Shown here in pieces: positions 44,250-53,274 of a stretch of DNA of 64,000 bases. The stretch spans positions 2,343,001-2,407,000 of the forward strand of contig NZ_CP061769.1 in NCBI RefSeq assembly GCF_011420305.2. The letters are read 5' to 3'. The DNA comes from Nocardioides ochotonae. Its GTDB lineage: Bacteria; Actinomycetota; Actinomycetes; Propionibacteriales; Nocardioidaceae. A model generated the notes under the pieces. That model was not told the DNA's origin and did no database searches. It saw only the letters and a list, made by a program, of their open reading frames with translations. The translations under genes and the position numbers were made by a program. Each line of letters starts with the position of its first letter. Within the stretch, counting starts at the first letter, position 1.

Positions 44250-44375
44250 CGGTCATGGCCCAGGAGTTCCCGACTTGCTGGTCTCGCCAGCTCACGGTTG
44301 CGCAACAGCGCCGGATTCACACCGGCTTCCTCGCTCAGGGCCACGTTCAACTCAGTGACGAGCGGATCGTGGCAC
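44250..44375 (-). ncRNA. Cobalamin riboswitch controlling the ECF/MoxR operon
   Basis: The minus strand reads GAAGCCGGTGTGAATCCGGC then GCTG...GCGCAACCGTGA (core 44292-44333), which is the B12-riboswitch core: paired GCCGG/CCGGC arms around GTGTGAAT and the B12-box-like GCGCAACCGTGA. It lies ~75-120 nt before the start at 44174. B12 binding should lower expression of the importer. Outer boundaries are approximate. Confidence 0.88.
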
Positions 44376-44469
44376 ACCCGTCCGAGGGCCCACGACAGCA
44401 CCCCCACCCCGCCGGTCCGCGGTGACGCAGCCCACGCGATGGCGATTTCCGGGGCGCCGGCAGGCGTGC

Positions 44470-44590
44470 GCTAACGTCCGGTCCCGGTACGTCGAAGGGG
44501 AAGCCGGTGCGAATCCGGCGCTGACCCGCAACCGTGACAGGCCCCGGTGAGACCCGGTCCTGAAGTCGGAGCACCTTCCGCGTCACCGTG
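44470..44590 (+). ncRNA. Cobalamin riboswitch controlling the plus-strand surface protein
   Basis: The plus strand reads GGGGAAGCCGGTGCGAATCC, then GGCGCTGACCCGCAACCGTG (core 44497-44537), followed by a TGAAGTCGGAGCACCTT segment matching the 3' part of the element. It lies ~80 nt before the ATG at 44669. Boundaries approximate. It is back to back with the minus-strand copy, about 95 nt away. Confidence 0.9.
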
Positions 44591-44668
44591 ACCAATCCAC
44601 GCTGTCGAGGACTGCAGCAGGTCGCCGGCATCGCCGTCGGCTCCCCCTGCGCCGGGACCGGAGAAACC

Positions 44669-45724
44669 ATGAAGACCCGAGGCGCGGTGCTGGCGAGTGC
44701 CGGCACTCTCCTGATCACCGCACTGACCACCGGGGCGGCCCCCGCCCACGCCGCCGACTGGCGCACCGGATGGTGCGTCGAGGACGAGGGCCTGAGCGTC
44801 GTCGTCGACTTCGGCGCCTCCACCGCCGCCACGGTCCCCACCGAGGGCTGGCTCGTGCGCTGTCTCGTCGGCGGCGAGATCCAGGCGGACGGCCGGGGCA
44901 CCCGCGTGGCCGCCCTGCGGGCCGTCGGCCTCGGCGTCGAGGCGGACCGCGGCGGGTACGTCACCGCCATCGACGGGGTGGAGGAGTTCGACCCCGACGG
45001 CTGGTGGTTCTTCTCGGGCGCCACCGTCGGCGGGCCGTGGGACACCGCCTACCACGACATCGTCAGCGACGGCCCGAACCTCAACAAGGCCCTCGGCGCC
45101 CGGCTCGTCGGCGACGACTGGGTCAACGTCCCCCGCCCCGCCCCGCAGTTCGGCCAGCCCGAGCCCGACCCCGAGCCGAAGCCGGACCCGGCGGTCGCTG
45201 GCTCCACGCCGCTGGTCACCGGCCGCGCCCAGGTCGGCGTACGGCTCACCGCGGACGCGGGGTCCTGGAGCGCCGGCGCCTCGCTGGGCTACCAGTGGCT
45301 GCGCGGCAACCAGCCCATCGTCGGCGCCACCCGCGCCAGCCACGTCGTCACCGCCGCCGACCGCGGGAGGCGCCTGCGTGTGCGCGTCAGCGGCACGCTC
45401 GCCGGCTACACCACGACCGTGCTCGTCTCAGCACCGACGGCGTCCGTCGCCGCAGGAACCCTCACGAGCGCCAGGCCGAAGATCACCGGACGGGTCAAGG
45501 TCGGCCAGCGGCTCCAGGCCAAGCCCGGCGCCTGGGGCCCCGGCACGGTGCGGTTCACCTATCGCTGGCTGCGCAACGGCAAGCCCCTCGCCGCCACCGC
45601 CCGGAACTACCGGCTGCGTCCGGCGGACCGCGGCACGAGGATCACGGTGCGCGTGACGGGCAGGAAGGCGGGGTACGTCGCGGTCACGCGGGCGTCGGCG
45701 AAGTCGGTGCGCGTCAAGGGGTAG
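44669..45724 (+). CDS. Secreted B12-riboswitch-controlled protein with tandem beta-repeats
   Basis: This 351-residue protein has a signal peptide (GTLLITALTTGAAPAHA). Its N-terminal domain is WCVEDEGLSVVVDFG...GGYVTAIDGVEEFD, which may be a DUF4430/transcobalamin-like domain (tentative). A Pro-Glu-Asp linker and two ~80-residue repeats follow that share YQWLRGNQP/YRWLRNGKP, AADRGRRLRVRVSG/PADRGTRITVRVTG and a GY ending. No anchor is seen, so it may be released. Control by B12 and the neighbouring importer operon suggest a vitamin-scavenging role. ATG at 44669 has a GGAGAAA site before it. Confidence 0.75.
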   Translation: MKTRGAVLASAGTLLITALTTGAAPAHAADWRTGWCVEDEGLSVVVDFGASTAATVPTEGWLVRCLVGGEIQADGRGTRVAALRAVGLGVEADRGGYVTAIDGVEEFDPDGWWFFSGATVGGPWDTAYHDIVSDGPNLNKALGARLVGDDWVNVPRPAPQFGQPEPDPEPKPDPAVAGSTPLVTGRAQVGVRLTADAGSWSAGASLGYQWLRGNQPIVGATRASHVVTAADRGRRLRVRVSGTLAGYTTTVLVSAPTASVAAGTLTSARPKITGRVKVGQRLQAKPGAWGPGTVRFTYRWLRNGKPLAATARNYRLRPADRGTRITVRVTGRKAGYVAVTRASAKSVRVKG

Positions 45725-46265
45725 CGCACACCTGGTCGCTGCATCCGCGACGACGCCTCGTCCTCGAGGCCCCGAGCCCGCGGGCGCGCGTCCGGGAGCG
45801 GGCTCACGACGTCTCGCATCGCCTGGTCCGGCGGAGCTCCGTCCTGGTGGCATCGGCTTCCACAGAATCGCCGCAGGGATGCCGAACGGCGACCTCCGCT
45901 TCGCCCGGCACGTAGGCCGACCCACGCCCCGCTAGCGTCGGAGGTCCGGGTCGAGCGGGCGCGCGAGGGGCTCGGGGTGGGCGCGGCACCACCTGGCGAC
46001 CGCGTGTTCCAAGCGGTCCCAGGCCTGCTCGTCGAGCACCGGGCTCGTGGCGTGCCCGACCGCCTCCAGACCTGCGAGCAGACCGAGCTCCTGTGCGGTG
46101 AACAGCGCAGGGTCGAGCAGCACAGAGCGCGCGCACGCCAAGTCCCCCGCAACAGCCCACGGTCGTCGCTCATGGCGTCACCCCAGGGGCCCTCGACGCA
46201 CCGGTGACCCCCCGGCCAGCTGTTCGGCCGGGCGGCCGGCCCGCCGGGGGCCGACCGCCGAACCG
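45725..46265. other. Mostly non-coding gap after the secreted B12-regulated gene
   Basis: Apart from a doubtful small minus-strand frame (45932-46141), nothing is supportable here. No clear terminator follows 45724. The long minus-strand frames across it show no domain. Confidence 0.3.
45932..46141 (-). CDS. Possible small protein, no known family
   Basis: A 69-residue frame from a TTG at 46141 reads SVLLDPALFTAQELGLLAGL and LDEQAWDRLEHAVARWCRAH, a plausible helical amphipathic protein. There is no ATG/GTG in frame and no clear ribosome site. Alternative frames over the same DNA look less protein-like. Low certainty. Confidence 0.25.
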   Translation of the reverse strand: MACARSVLLDPALFTAQELGLLAGLEAVGHATSPVLDEQAWDRLEHAVARWCRAHPEPLARPLDPDLRR

Positions 46266-46763
46266 TCACTCCTCGGTGAAGACCTTGCGCAGCGCGGCCT
46301 CCTGATCCGAGGAGAGGTTGGTGAACAGCAGCTGTGCCGGCTTGTGCCCGGCGAAGGCCTCGTGCACCTTGTCCACGACGGCGTCGGAGGTCATGACGAA
46401 CAACGCGGAGGTGCCAGGTGTGACCTGGTCGCGCACCTGGGCGATGAAGTCGTCGTCGATCCCCACGTCGGTCAGCGAACCGGCGAGCGCCCCGGTGGCC
46501 GCACCCACCGCCGCGCCGAGCAGCGGGACGAAGAAGATCAGCCCGAACAACATCCCCCAGAAGGCCCCACCGAGCGCCCCGATGCCGGTCATGTCGTTGC
46601 TCTGGTGGGTCTTGGGCCGCTTCTTCCCCTCCTCCCACGACACGGTGGCGGAGTCGAGGACGTTCACGACGTTCGCCCGTGCGAGCTCGGCGAGCGTGGC
46701 GGCGGCCTCGTCGGCGCCTCGGGGGTCATCGAACTTCCACACGGTCAAGGTGGGCTGGGCCAT
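46266..46763 (-). CDS. DUF1269 family protein
   Basis: This 165-residue protein begins TLTVWKFDDPRGADEAAATL, then has VVNVLDSATVSWEEGKKRPK, a Gly-rich membrane hairpin (GALGGAFWGMLFGLIFFVPL, GAAVGAATGALAGSL) and the ALFVMTSDAVVDKV strand. This is the DUF1269 plan: two half ferredoxin-like parts around a two-helix membrane insert. Function unknown; often with stress genes, as here. Monocistronic. Confidence 0.9.
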   Translation of the reverse strand: MAQPTLTVWKFDDPRGADEAAATLAELARANVVNVLDSATVSWEEGKKRPKTHQSNDMTGIGALGGAFWGMLFGLIFFVPLLGAAVGAATGALAGSLTDVGIDDDFIAQVRDQVTPGTSALFVMTSDAVVDKVHEAFAGHKPAQLLFTNLSSDQEAALRKVFTEE

Positions 46764-46882
46764 CGCTGGGCTCCTCGCTTGAGCGGGCTCGGCGACCGGT
46801 GGGCCGACGAGAGGTGCTCTTCCACCGTGCGGCTCGGCCGGCTGGCGATCCTCACCCGTTCAGGTGGATCGAGGCTCCGCCC

Positions 46883-48667
46883 TCAGCGCTCCTCCTGGGC
46901 GGCCTGCTCCTCGAGCAGCGCCCGGGCGTGCCCGCTGTCCTCCTCCTGGTCCAGCCCGCGGCGGAAGCTGTCGAGCTTCTCCCGACCACCGGGGAACGGC
47001 GGCAGCAGCGGTACATCGCGGTCGACGAGCGCCTCGATGACCACCGGGCGGTCCGCGGCGAGCGCCCGCTCCCACGCGGCGTCCACGTCCTCGGGCCGGT
47101 CGAGCAGGATGCCGGTCAGTCCGAGTAGCTCGGCGTACCGCGCATAGGGGAAGGCGGGGAGCGTCTGGCTGGCGTCGTAGCGCGGGTCGCCCTCGGTCTC
47201 GCGCTGCTCCCAGGTGACCTCGGCGAGGTCGCCGTTGTGCAGGACCAGCACGACGAACCGCGGGTCCGCCCAGTCGCGCCACCGGTGCGCGACGGTGACG
47301 AGCTCGGCGATGCCGTTCATCTGCATCGCGCCGTCGCCGACCAGTGCGACCAGCGGCCGGTCCGGGGCGGCGAGCTTGGCCGCCAGCCCGTAGGGCAGCC
47401 CGGATCCCATCGAGGCCAGCGTCGAGGACAGGTGCGCGGGCACGCCGGGCGGGAGCCGCAGGTGTCGGGCGTACCAGTAGACCACCGAGCCGACGTCCAC
47501 GCTGACCAGCGCGTCACCGGGCAGGTGGGAGGACAGCGTGCGTACGACGAGCTCCGGGCTGAGCGGGTCCGCGGCCTGCTCGGCCCGCTCCTGCGCCAGC
47601 GTGTGCCAGCGCTCGACCTCGGCCTCGACCTGGCGGCGCCACGTCGTGTCGCGCCGCTCCTCGAGCAGCGGCAGCAGCGCACGCAGCGTCTCCGCGGTGT
47701 CGCCCACCAGCCCGACCTCGACCGGGTAGCGGTTGCCGAGGTGGCGTCCGTCGATGTCGATCTGCACGGCGCGCGCCTGTCCGGGCGCGGGGTAGAACTC
47801 GGTCCACGGGTCGTTGCTGCCGACGATCAGCAGCGTGTCGCACTGGTCGTAGAGCCACCCCGAGGCGGTGGTGCCGAGGTGGCCCATCACCCCGCAGCTG
47901 TACGGCAGGGACTCATCCCAGTGCGGCTTGCCCAGCAGGCTGGTGCTCACCCCGGCGCCGAGCCGCTCGGCGACCTCCGCGACCAGGTCACCTGCGTCGC
48001 GCGCCCCCTGGCCGACCAGCAGCGCCACCCGCTCCCCCGCGTTGAGCACCGCCGCGGCCTCGGCGAGGTCGTCGTCGGTGGGCAGCACCCGCGGCGGGCG
48101 CCACTGGGGAGCGGTCGGCACCACGCCGTGCTCGTGCGGCGGCACCACCGGAGCGGGCGCCACCTGCACATCGTGCGGGAGCACCACGACGCACGGCGAC
48201 CGGGTCGCCAGCGCCGTGCGGAACGCCCGGTCGAGGACCATCGCGGCCTGCTCGGGCGCCAGCACCGCCTGCACGTACTGAGCCGCGACGTCCTTGAAGA
48301 GCCCGGTGAGGTCGATCTCCTGCTGGTACTCCGCCCCGAGCGCGGTGGTCGGCTGCTGGCCGACGATCGCGACGAGCGGATGGTGGTCGAGCTTGGCGTC
48401 GTAAAGCCCGTTGAGCAGGTGCACCGCGCCCGGGCCCTGGGTGCTCACCACGACCCCGACCTCGCCGGTGTACTTCGCGTGGCCCACCGCCATCAGCGCG
48501 GCGTTCTCCTCGTGCCGCGCCTGCACGAACGAAGGATCGCCGCCGGCGCGGCGCAGGGCGCCCATCAGCCCGTTGATGCCGTCGCCGGAGTAGCCGAAGA
48601 CCCGGTGCACCCCCCATGCCAGCAGCCGCTCGACCACCAGATCGGCGACCAGCCGCTCCTCACCCAT
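46883..48667 (-). CDS. Thiamine-pyrophosphate-dependent pyruvate oxidase/dehydrogenase-like enzyme
   Basis: This 594-residue TPP enzyme has all three domains. The N-terminal PYR domain carries catalytic Glu in QARHEENAALMAVG and the STQGPGAVHLLNGLYDAK loop. A central domain follows (ERVALLVGQGARDAGD). The C-terminal PP domain has GDGAMQMNGIAELV...LHNGD, the Mg/TPP GDG-N motif. Length and sequence style fit PoxB-like enzymes (pyruvate to acetate and CO2) rather than acetolactate synthase. ATG at 48667. Likely stress or stationary-phase metabolism, given the neighbours. Confidence 0.85.
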   Translation of the reverse strand: MGEERLVADLVVERLLAWGVHRVFGYSGDGINGLMGALRRAGGDPSFVQARHEENAALMAVGHAKYTGEVGVVVSTQGPGAVHLLNGLYDAKLDHHPLVAIVGQQPTTALGAEYQQEIDLTGLFKDVAAQYVQAVLAPEQAAMVLDRAFRTALATRSPCVVVLPHDVQVAPAPVVPPHEHGVVPTAPQWRPPRVLPTDDDLAEAAAVLNAGERVALLVGQGARDAGDLVAEVAERLGAGVSTSLLGKPHWDESLPYSCGVMGHLGTTASGWLYDQCDTLLIVGSNDPWTEFYPAPGQARAVQIDIDGRHLGNRYPVEVGLVGDTAETLRALLPLLEERRDTTWRRQVEAEVERWHTLAQERAEQAADPLSPELVVRTLSSHLPGDALVSVDVGSVVYWYARHLRLPPGVPAHLSSTLASMGSGLPYGLAAKLAAPDRPLVALVGDGAMQMNGIAELVTVAHRWRDWADPRFVVLVLHNGDLAEVTWEQRETEGDPRYDASQTLPAFPYARYAELLGLTGILLDRPEDVDAAWERALAADRPVVIEALVDRDVPLLPPFPGGREKLDSFRRGLDQEEDSGHARALLEEQAAQEER

Positions 48668-48696
48668 GTCTTCTCTCCCTCGTCGGTCCGTCGGTG

Positions 48697-49215
48697 TCAG
48701 TCGTCGCGCAGGCGCGCGTAGGCGTGCTGGAGGAAGTCCGAGGCCCCGACGATCGAGAACGTCGCCGCCCAGGCCCGCGCGGCGCGCGGCGCGAGCGCGA
48801 GGCCGGCGACGTAGGCGCCGCCGATCCAGGGCCCGAGGCAGAACGGGCACAGCAGCAGTTCGCCGATCGTGTGCCGGTGCCCCTCGCGGGGGCGCTCGTC
48901 GACCTCGGCGGCGCCGGCCTCGCCCTCGAAGACGGTGAACGGCGCGCGCAGCGGCGTGGCCACCCCCTCCTTGGCGATGATCCGGGCGAACTTGTGGGTG
49001 GCGAGCGCGCCGAGCACCAGGTCGCCGACGGCGTAGTGGTCCGGCAACCGTCCGGTACGCCGCGCCACCAGCGCGGCGAGCGTCGCCGCGCCGGCGTACG
49101 TCGTCATCGCGGCGGCGTACCCGGCCTGGCGCTGCGGCTCGTGCGGGCTCTGCGACGGCTCCGGCTCGGTCTGCGCCGAGGCGGGCGTGCCCTCGAACGC
49201 GGTCGCGATCCTCAT
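48697..49215 (-). CDS. DUF1360 membrane protein
   Basis: This 172-residue protein has hydrophobic segments around ~30-50 and ~125-145 and the DUF1360 hallmarks HKFARIIAKEGVATPLRAPF and ELLLCPFCLGPWIGG. Function unknown. It overlaps the upstream gene by ATGA and is probably cotranscribed with it. Confidence 0.9.
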   Translation of the reverse strand: MRIATAFEGTPASAQTEPEPSQSPHEPQRQAGYAAAMTTYAGAATLAALVARRTGRLPDHYAVGDLVLGALATHKFARIIAKEGVATPLRAPFTVFEGEAGAAEVDERPREGHRHTIGELLLCPFCLGPWIGGAYVAGLALAPRAARAWAATFSIVGASDFLQHAYARLRDD

Positions 49216-49841
49216 CGGCGCGCCCTCCGGACCCGGCGGGCGAAGCGGTAGCCGGCGGCCCCGGCGAGCACCCACGGCCCGGCCACCACGACCGGGTCGA
49301 GCGCATGGTGGCCGACGTCGGCGCGTCCGCGGCCCAGCCGCGAGGCCAGGCCGTGGCGGCGCCGCTCGGAGGGCACCCCGGTCTCGGCGATGAGGTTGTC
49401 GGGGCGGGCGCGCAGCAGGGAGGAGGCGAACCCCTCGGCCACGTCGACGCGGTCGGCGGCCATCAGCACCAGCCAGTGCGCCGCCCGGGCCTCGCTGAAG
49501 CGGCGGTAGGCGACGCGCCGCAGGAGGCCGGATGCTCCCCGCAGCGGCTGCGCGGTGCCGAAGACCGGTGTCAGGAACGCGTGCTCGATGGACCGCTCAC
49601 GGCCCTCTCCCCCGGGCTGGCGCTCGGGGAAGGTCCAGTGGGCCCCGGTCGCGGCCGGGTCGTAGACCTCCTGCGGCACCGAGGGTCGGTCCGCCGGGTC
49701 GAGGTCGGCGCCCCAGCCCGGGATGCGCGCCCGCAGCACCTCGGCGGACTCCGCGAGCGGCGGCCTGTGCCGGGCGTAGGTGTACTGCGTCATCAGCTCG
49801 GCCACGGTCTGCTCCGAGCCGTCGTCGGTCTGTTGGGACAT
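49212..49841 (-). CDS. Uncharacterised protein coupled to DUF1360
   Basis: This 209-residue protein has a polar N-terminus (TVAELMTQYTYARHRPP). A mid region carries TFPERQPGGEGRERSIEHAF, a helical stretch LVLMAADRVDVAEGFASSLL and a possible C-terminal membrane segment (VVVAGPWVLAGAAGYRFA). Not recognised. ATGA overlap with the DUF1360 gene and GAGAG before its start support a real gene. Confidence 0.7.
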   Translation of the reverse strand: MSQQTDDGSEQTVAELMTQYTYARHRPPLAESAEVLRARIPGWGADLDPADRPSVPQEVYDPAATGAHWTFPERQPGGEGRERSIEHAFLTPVFGTAQPLRGASGLLRRVAYRRFSEARAAHWLVLMAADRVDVAEGFASSLLRARPDNLIAETGVPSERRRHGLASRLGRGRADVGHHALDPVVVAGPWVLAGAAGYRFARRVRRARR

Positions 49842-49853
49842 GGAGAGCCTCTC

Positions 49854-50999
49854 TCAGGTCGCCGGCACCACGACGGGCTTGATGATCCCGTCGAGCTTGG
49901 CGGAGAACGTGTGGTAGCCCTCGGCGATGTGCTCGAGGGGGAAGCGGTGGGTGACGAGCTCGCTGGGGCGCAGGTGGCCGTTGCGGATGTGCTCGAAGAG
50001 CCGGGGCCACTGCCGCTTGACCGGGCACTGGTTCATCCGCAGGGTGAGCCCCTTGTTGAGCGCGTCGCCGAACTTCACCGCGCTGAAGAGCGGGCCGTAG
50101 GCGCCCATCACCGAGACCGTGCCGCCCTTGCGGACGCCGTCGATGGCCCAGTTCAGCGCCACCGGCGAGCCGCCCTGAAGCTTGAGCTTGGCCGAGGTGA
50201 CGTGCATCAGCAGGTTGCCGTCGGCCTCGGCGCCGACCGCATCGATGGCGACGTCCGCGCCCAGGAACCCGGTGATCCGCTTGAGGTGCACCACGACGTC
50301 ACGATGCTCGGCGAAGTTGATGGTCTCGGCGTGGGCGAAGGTGCGGGCCTTCTCGAGGCGGTAGTCGAGGTGGTCGACGACGAGGACCCGCCCGGCCCCC
50401 ATCAGCCAGGCCGACTGCGCGGCGTACAGGCCCACCGGGCCGGCGCCGAACACGACCACGGTGTCGCCCTCGCGGATGGCGCCGAGCTGGGCGCCGAAGT
50501 AACCGGTGGCCAGCGCGTCGGTGCACATCAAGGCGTCCTCATCCGACATCCAGTCCGGGATCGGCGCCGGTCCGACGTCGGCGAACGGCACCCGGACGTA
50601 CTCCGCCTGGCCGCCGTCGTAGCCGCCGCAGGTGTGGGAGTAGCCGTAGATCCCGCCGACCGCGGTGGCGTTGGCGTTGACGTTGTGGCAGTTGGAGTAG
50701 AGCCCACGCGCACAGAAGAAGCAGGACCCGCAGTAGATGTTGAACGGCACCATCACCCGGTCGCCGACGGCCAGGTTGCGCACGTCCGGCCCGACCTCGT
50801 CCACGACCCCGATGAACTCGTGACCGAAGGTGTGGCCGACCCGGGTGTCCGGCATCATGCCGTGGTACAGGTGCAGGTCGGAGCCGCAGATCGCCGCGAG
50901 CGTGACCTTGATGATCGCGTCGCCGGGGTGCTCGATCCGAGGCCGGTCCTTCTCCTCGACCCGGACCCGGTAGGGCCCCCGGTAGACCATGGCGCGCAT
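49854..50999 (-). CDS. Zinc-dependent alcohol/formaldehyde dehydrogenase-like enzyme
   Basis: This 381-residue medium-chain dehydrogenase has catalytic Zn ligands in AAICGSDLHLYHG and GHTFGHEFIG. The structural-Zn region NIYCGSCFFCARGLYSNC supplies four Cys. The NAD(P)-binding turn is VVVFGAGPVGLYAAQSAWLM. The length and sequence HGMMPDTRVGHTFGHE fit the subgroup near glutathione-independent formaldehyde dehydrogenase. Substrate is not certain. GGAG lies 7 nt before the ATG at 50999. Confidence 0.9.
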   Translation of the reverse strand: MRAMVYRGPYRVRVEEKDRPRIEHPGDAIIKVTLAAICGSDLHLYHGMMPDTRVGHTFGHEFIGVVDEVGPDVRNLAVGDRVMVPFNIYCGSCFFCARGLYSNCHNVNANATAVGGIYGYSHTCGGYDGGQAEYVRVPFADVGPAPIPDWMSDEDALMCTDALATGYFGAQLGAIREGDTVVVFGAGPVGLYAAQSAWLMGAGRVLVVDHLDYRLEKARTFAHAETINFAEHRDVVVHLKRITGFLGADVAIDAVGAEADGNLLMHVTSAKLKLQGGSPVALNWAIDGVRKGGTVSVMGAYGPLFSAVKFGDALNKGLTLRMNQCPVKRQWPRLFEHIRNGHLRPSELVTHRFPLEHIAEGYHTFSAKLDGIIKPVVVPAT

Positions 51000-51204
51000 C
51001 CGTACTCCTTCGCTCGGCGTTCATGGGCACGCCCCGCTCGGTCTTGCGGCTGGGTCGGCGTGGCCCCGAACCCCACGTGCCCCGTACGGGACGCGCGGTC
51101 ACTCCCCCGGACGGGTGGGAACCACCGGACCCCGGGCGTGCCGCGCGTGCCGGCCGACCAGGACGAGCAGGATCAGCATGTGTGGCGAGGGTGATGACGG
51201 GTCG

Positions 51205-53112
51205 TCATCGCAGCAGCAGGATCCCGACGATGAGCATCCCGATCAGCGCGACGACGACACCACCCAGGACGAACATCGCGGTGAGGAACCGCTTGGTCTG
51301 GGTGCGCCCGGAGTCCTCGCCGTCGTGCTGCCGCTTCAGTGTCGCGTCCCGCACCGCGCCGGGCGGGATCTCACCGAGCTCCTCGCGGAGGTAGTCGGCG
51401 CGCCCGGCCTGGTCGGGCGCGTCCACCATCGCCCCTTCCTCGGGGTCGCCCTCCCGCGGGTTCTCCCGCAGTTCGGTGAGCGCGGTCTCCGGGTGGTGCA
51501 GGTCGAACGCCGGGGACTCCGAGCGGATCCGCGGCAGCTGCTCGAAGTTGTGCCGCGGCGGCGGGGAGCTGGTCGCCCACTCCAGCGAGCGCCCCCAGCC
51601 CCAGGGGTCGTCGGAGCGGACCTGCGGGTTCCGGCTGGTGATGTAGACGTTGTAGAGGAACGGCAACGTCGAGAGGCTCAGCAGGAACGCACCCACCGTC
51701 GAGACCTGGTTGAGGGCGGTGAAGCCGTCCTCGGGCAGGTAGTCGGCGTAGCGGCGTGGCATGCCCTCGACGCCGAGCCAGTGCTGCACGAGGAACGTCA
51801 TGTGGAAGCCGACGAAGAGCAGCCAGAAGTGCACCTTGCCCAGGCGCTCGTCGAGCATCCGGCCGGTGAGCTTGGGCCACCACAGATAGAACCCGGCGAA
51901 CATCGCGAACACCACGGTGCCGAACACGACGTAGTGGAAGTGTGCGACCACGAAGTAGGAGTCCGAGACGTGGAAGTCCAGCGGCGGGCTGGCCAGGATG
52001 ACCCCGGTCAGACCGCCGAACAGGAACGTCACCAGGAAGCCGATCGTCCACAGCATCGGGGTCTCGAAGGACAACGACCCGCCCCACATGGTGGCGATCC
52101 AGTTGAAGAACTTCACCCCGGTCGGCACCGCGATCACGAACGTCATGCCGGAGAAGAACGGCAGGTTCACCGCACCGGTCACGAACATGTGGTGCGCCCA
52201 CACCGCCACCGAGTACAGCGCGATCGCGATCGTGGCCCCCACCAGGCCGACGTACCCGAAGATCGGCTTGCGGCTGAAGATCGGGATGATCTCGGAGACG
52301 ATGCCGAAGAACGGCAGCGCGATGATGTAGACCTCGGGATGGCCGAAGAACCAGAACAAGTGCTGCCACAGCAACGGTCCCCCGTTGCTGGGGTCGTAGA
52401 TCTGGGCGTCGAGCAGCCGGTCGGCCTCGAGCATCAGCAGCGCACCACCCAGGATCGGGAAGGCGAGCAGCACCAGCAGGCTGGTGACCAGCGTGTTCCA
52501 GGTGAAGATCGGCATCCGGAACATCGTCATCCCCGGCGCGCGCATGCAGATGATGGTCGTGATGAAGTTGACCGCGCCCAGGATCGTGCCGAGACCGGCG
52601 ATGTAGAGCCCCATGATCCACAGGTCGCCACCGACGCCGGGGGTCCGCACGTCGTCCGAGAGCGGCGTGTAGGCGGTCCAGCCGAAGGAGGCCGCGCCCT
52701 CGGGGGTGAGGAAGCCGGAGGCGGCGATCAGCCCGCCGAAGAGGTAGAGCCAGTAGCTCAGCATGTTCAGCCGCGGGAACGCCACGTCGGGAGCGCCGAT
52801 CTGGATCGGCATCAGGACGTTCGCGAAGCCGAAGAACAGCGGCGTAGCGAACAGCAGCAGCATGATCGTGCCGTGCATGGTGAACAGCTGGTTGTAGAGC
52901 TCGTCGTTCACCACCTGCTGGCCGGGGTAGGTCAGCTCCGAGCGGATCAGCAGCGCCATCAGGCCGCCCACCAGGAACCACACGAACGAGGTGGTCAGGT
53001 AGAGCTTGCCGATCAGCTTGTGGTCGGTGGTGGTCAGGACCCGCACCAGCTCCCGACCCAGGGGGCGGCGGGGGCGGACGGTGGAGCGTAGAAGTGCCTG
53101 CTCTGCGACCAC
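51205..53112 (-). CDS. ctaD: Cytochrome c oxidase subunit I with extra C-terminal helix
   Basis: This 635-residue protein is the catalytic subunit of the aa3-type respiratory oxidase. It has 12 core helices and heme/Cu ligands: [10 protein letters not shown] (low-spin heme His), [14 protein letters not shown] (Cu-B His and cross-linked Tyr), WAHHMFVTG (Cu-B His pair) and [10 protein letters not shown] (heme His ligands). After the core comes a ~75-residue charged stretch and one further TM ([20 protein letters not shown]), longer than the usual ~570 residues. The start is GTG 53112, with GGAGGAAG 7 nt upstream. No ctaC/ctaE lie beside it, so this may be a second copy. Confidence 0.95.
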   Translation of the reverse strand: MVAEQALLRSTVRPRRPLGRELVRVLTTTDHKLIGKLYLTTSFVWFLVGGLMALLIRSELTYPGQQVVNDELYNQLFTMHGTIMLLLFATPLFFGFANVLMPIQIGAPDVAFPRLNMLSYWLYLFGGLIAASGFLTPEGAASFGWTAYTPLSDDVRTPGVGGDLWIMGLYIAGLGTILGAVNFITTIICMRAPGMTMFRMPIFTWNTLVTSLLVLLAFPILGGALLMLEADRLLDAQIYDPSNGGPLLWQHLFWFFGHPEVYIIALPFFGIVSEIIPIFSRKPIFGYVGLVGATIAIALYSVAVWAHHMFVTGAVNLPFFSGMTFVIAVPTGVKFFNWIATMWGGSLSFETPMLWTIGFLVTFLFGGLTGVILASPPLDFHVSDSYFVVAHFHYVVFGTVVFAMFAGFYLWWPKLTGRMLDERLGKVHFWLLFVGFHMTFLVQHWLGVEGMPRRYADYLPEDGFTALNQVSTVGAFLLSLSTLPFLYNVYITSRNPQVRSDDPWGWGRSLEWATSSPPPRHNFEQLPRIRSESPAFDLHHPETALTELRENPREGDPEEGAMVDAPDQAGRADYLREELGEIPPGAVRDATLKRQHDGEDSGRTQTKRFLTAMFVLGGVVVALIGMLIVGILLLR

Positions 53113-53274
53113 GGCGGCTTCCTCCAGCTGGTGTGCGCAGGCACCGTAGACCGGCACCTGCCGATGCGTGCGGGTAACCCCGAACCGAGGAAACAAACCC
53201 CTCCCCTTCGAACCGGTGTGATCGCGCGCCGGTCGGGCACCGGCTCGGGTACCTGGCCGGAGGAGGCAGCGAGG

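Noticed and set aside
46883..48667. Acetolactate synthase call for the TPP enzyme
   Set aside because: No small-subunit gene lies beside it and the sequence around the TPP site fits pyruvate-oxidase-like enzymes better.
49305..53091. Long plus-strand open frames opposite the dehydrogenase and ctaD
   Set aside because: They are antisense to clear enzymes with catalytic motifs and have no motif of their own.
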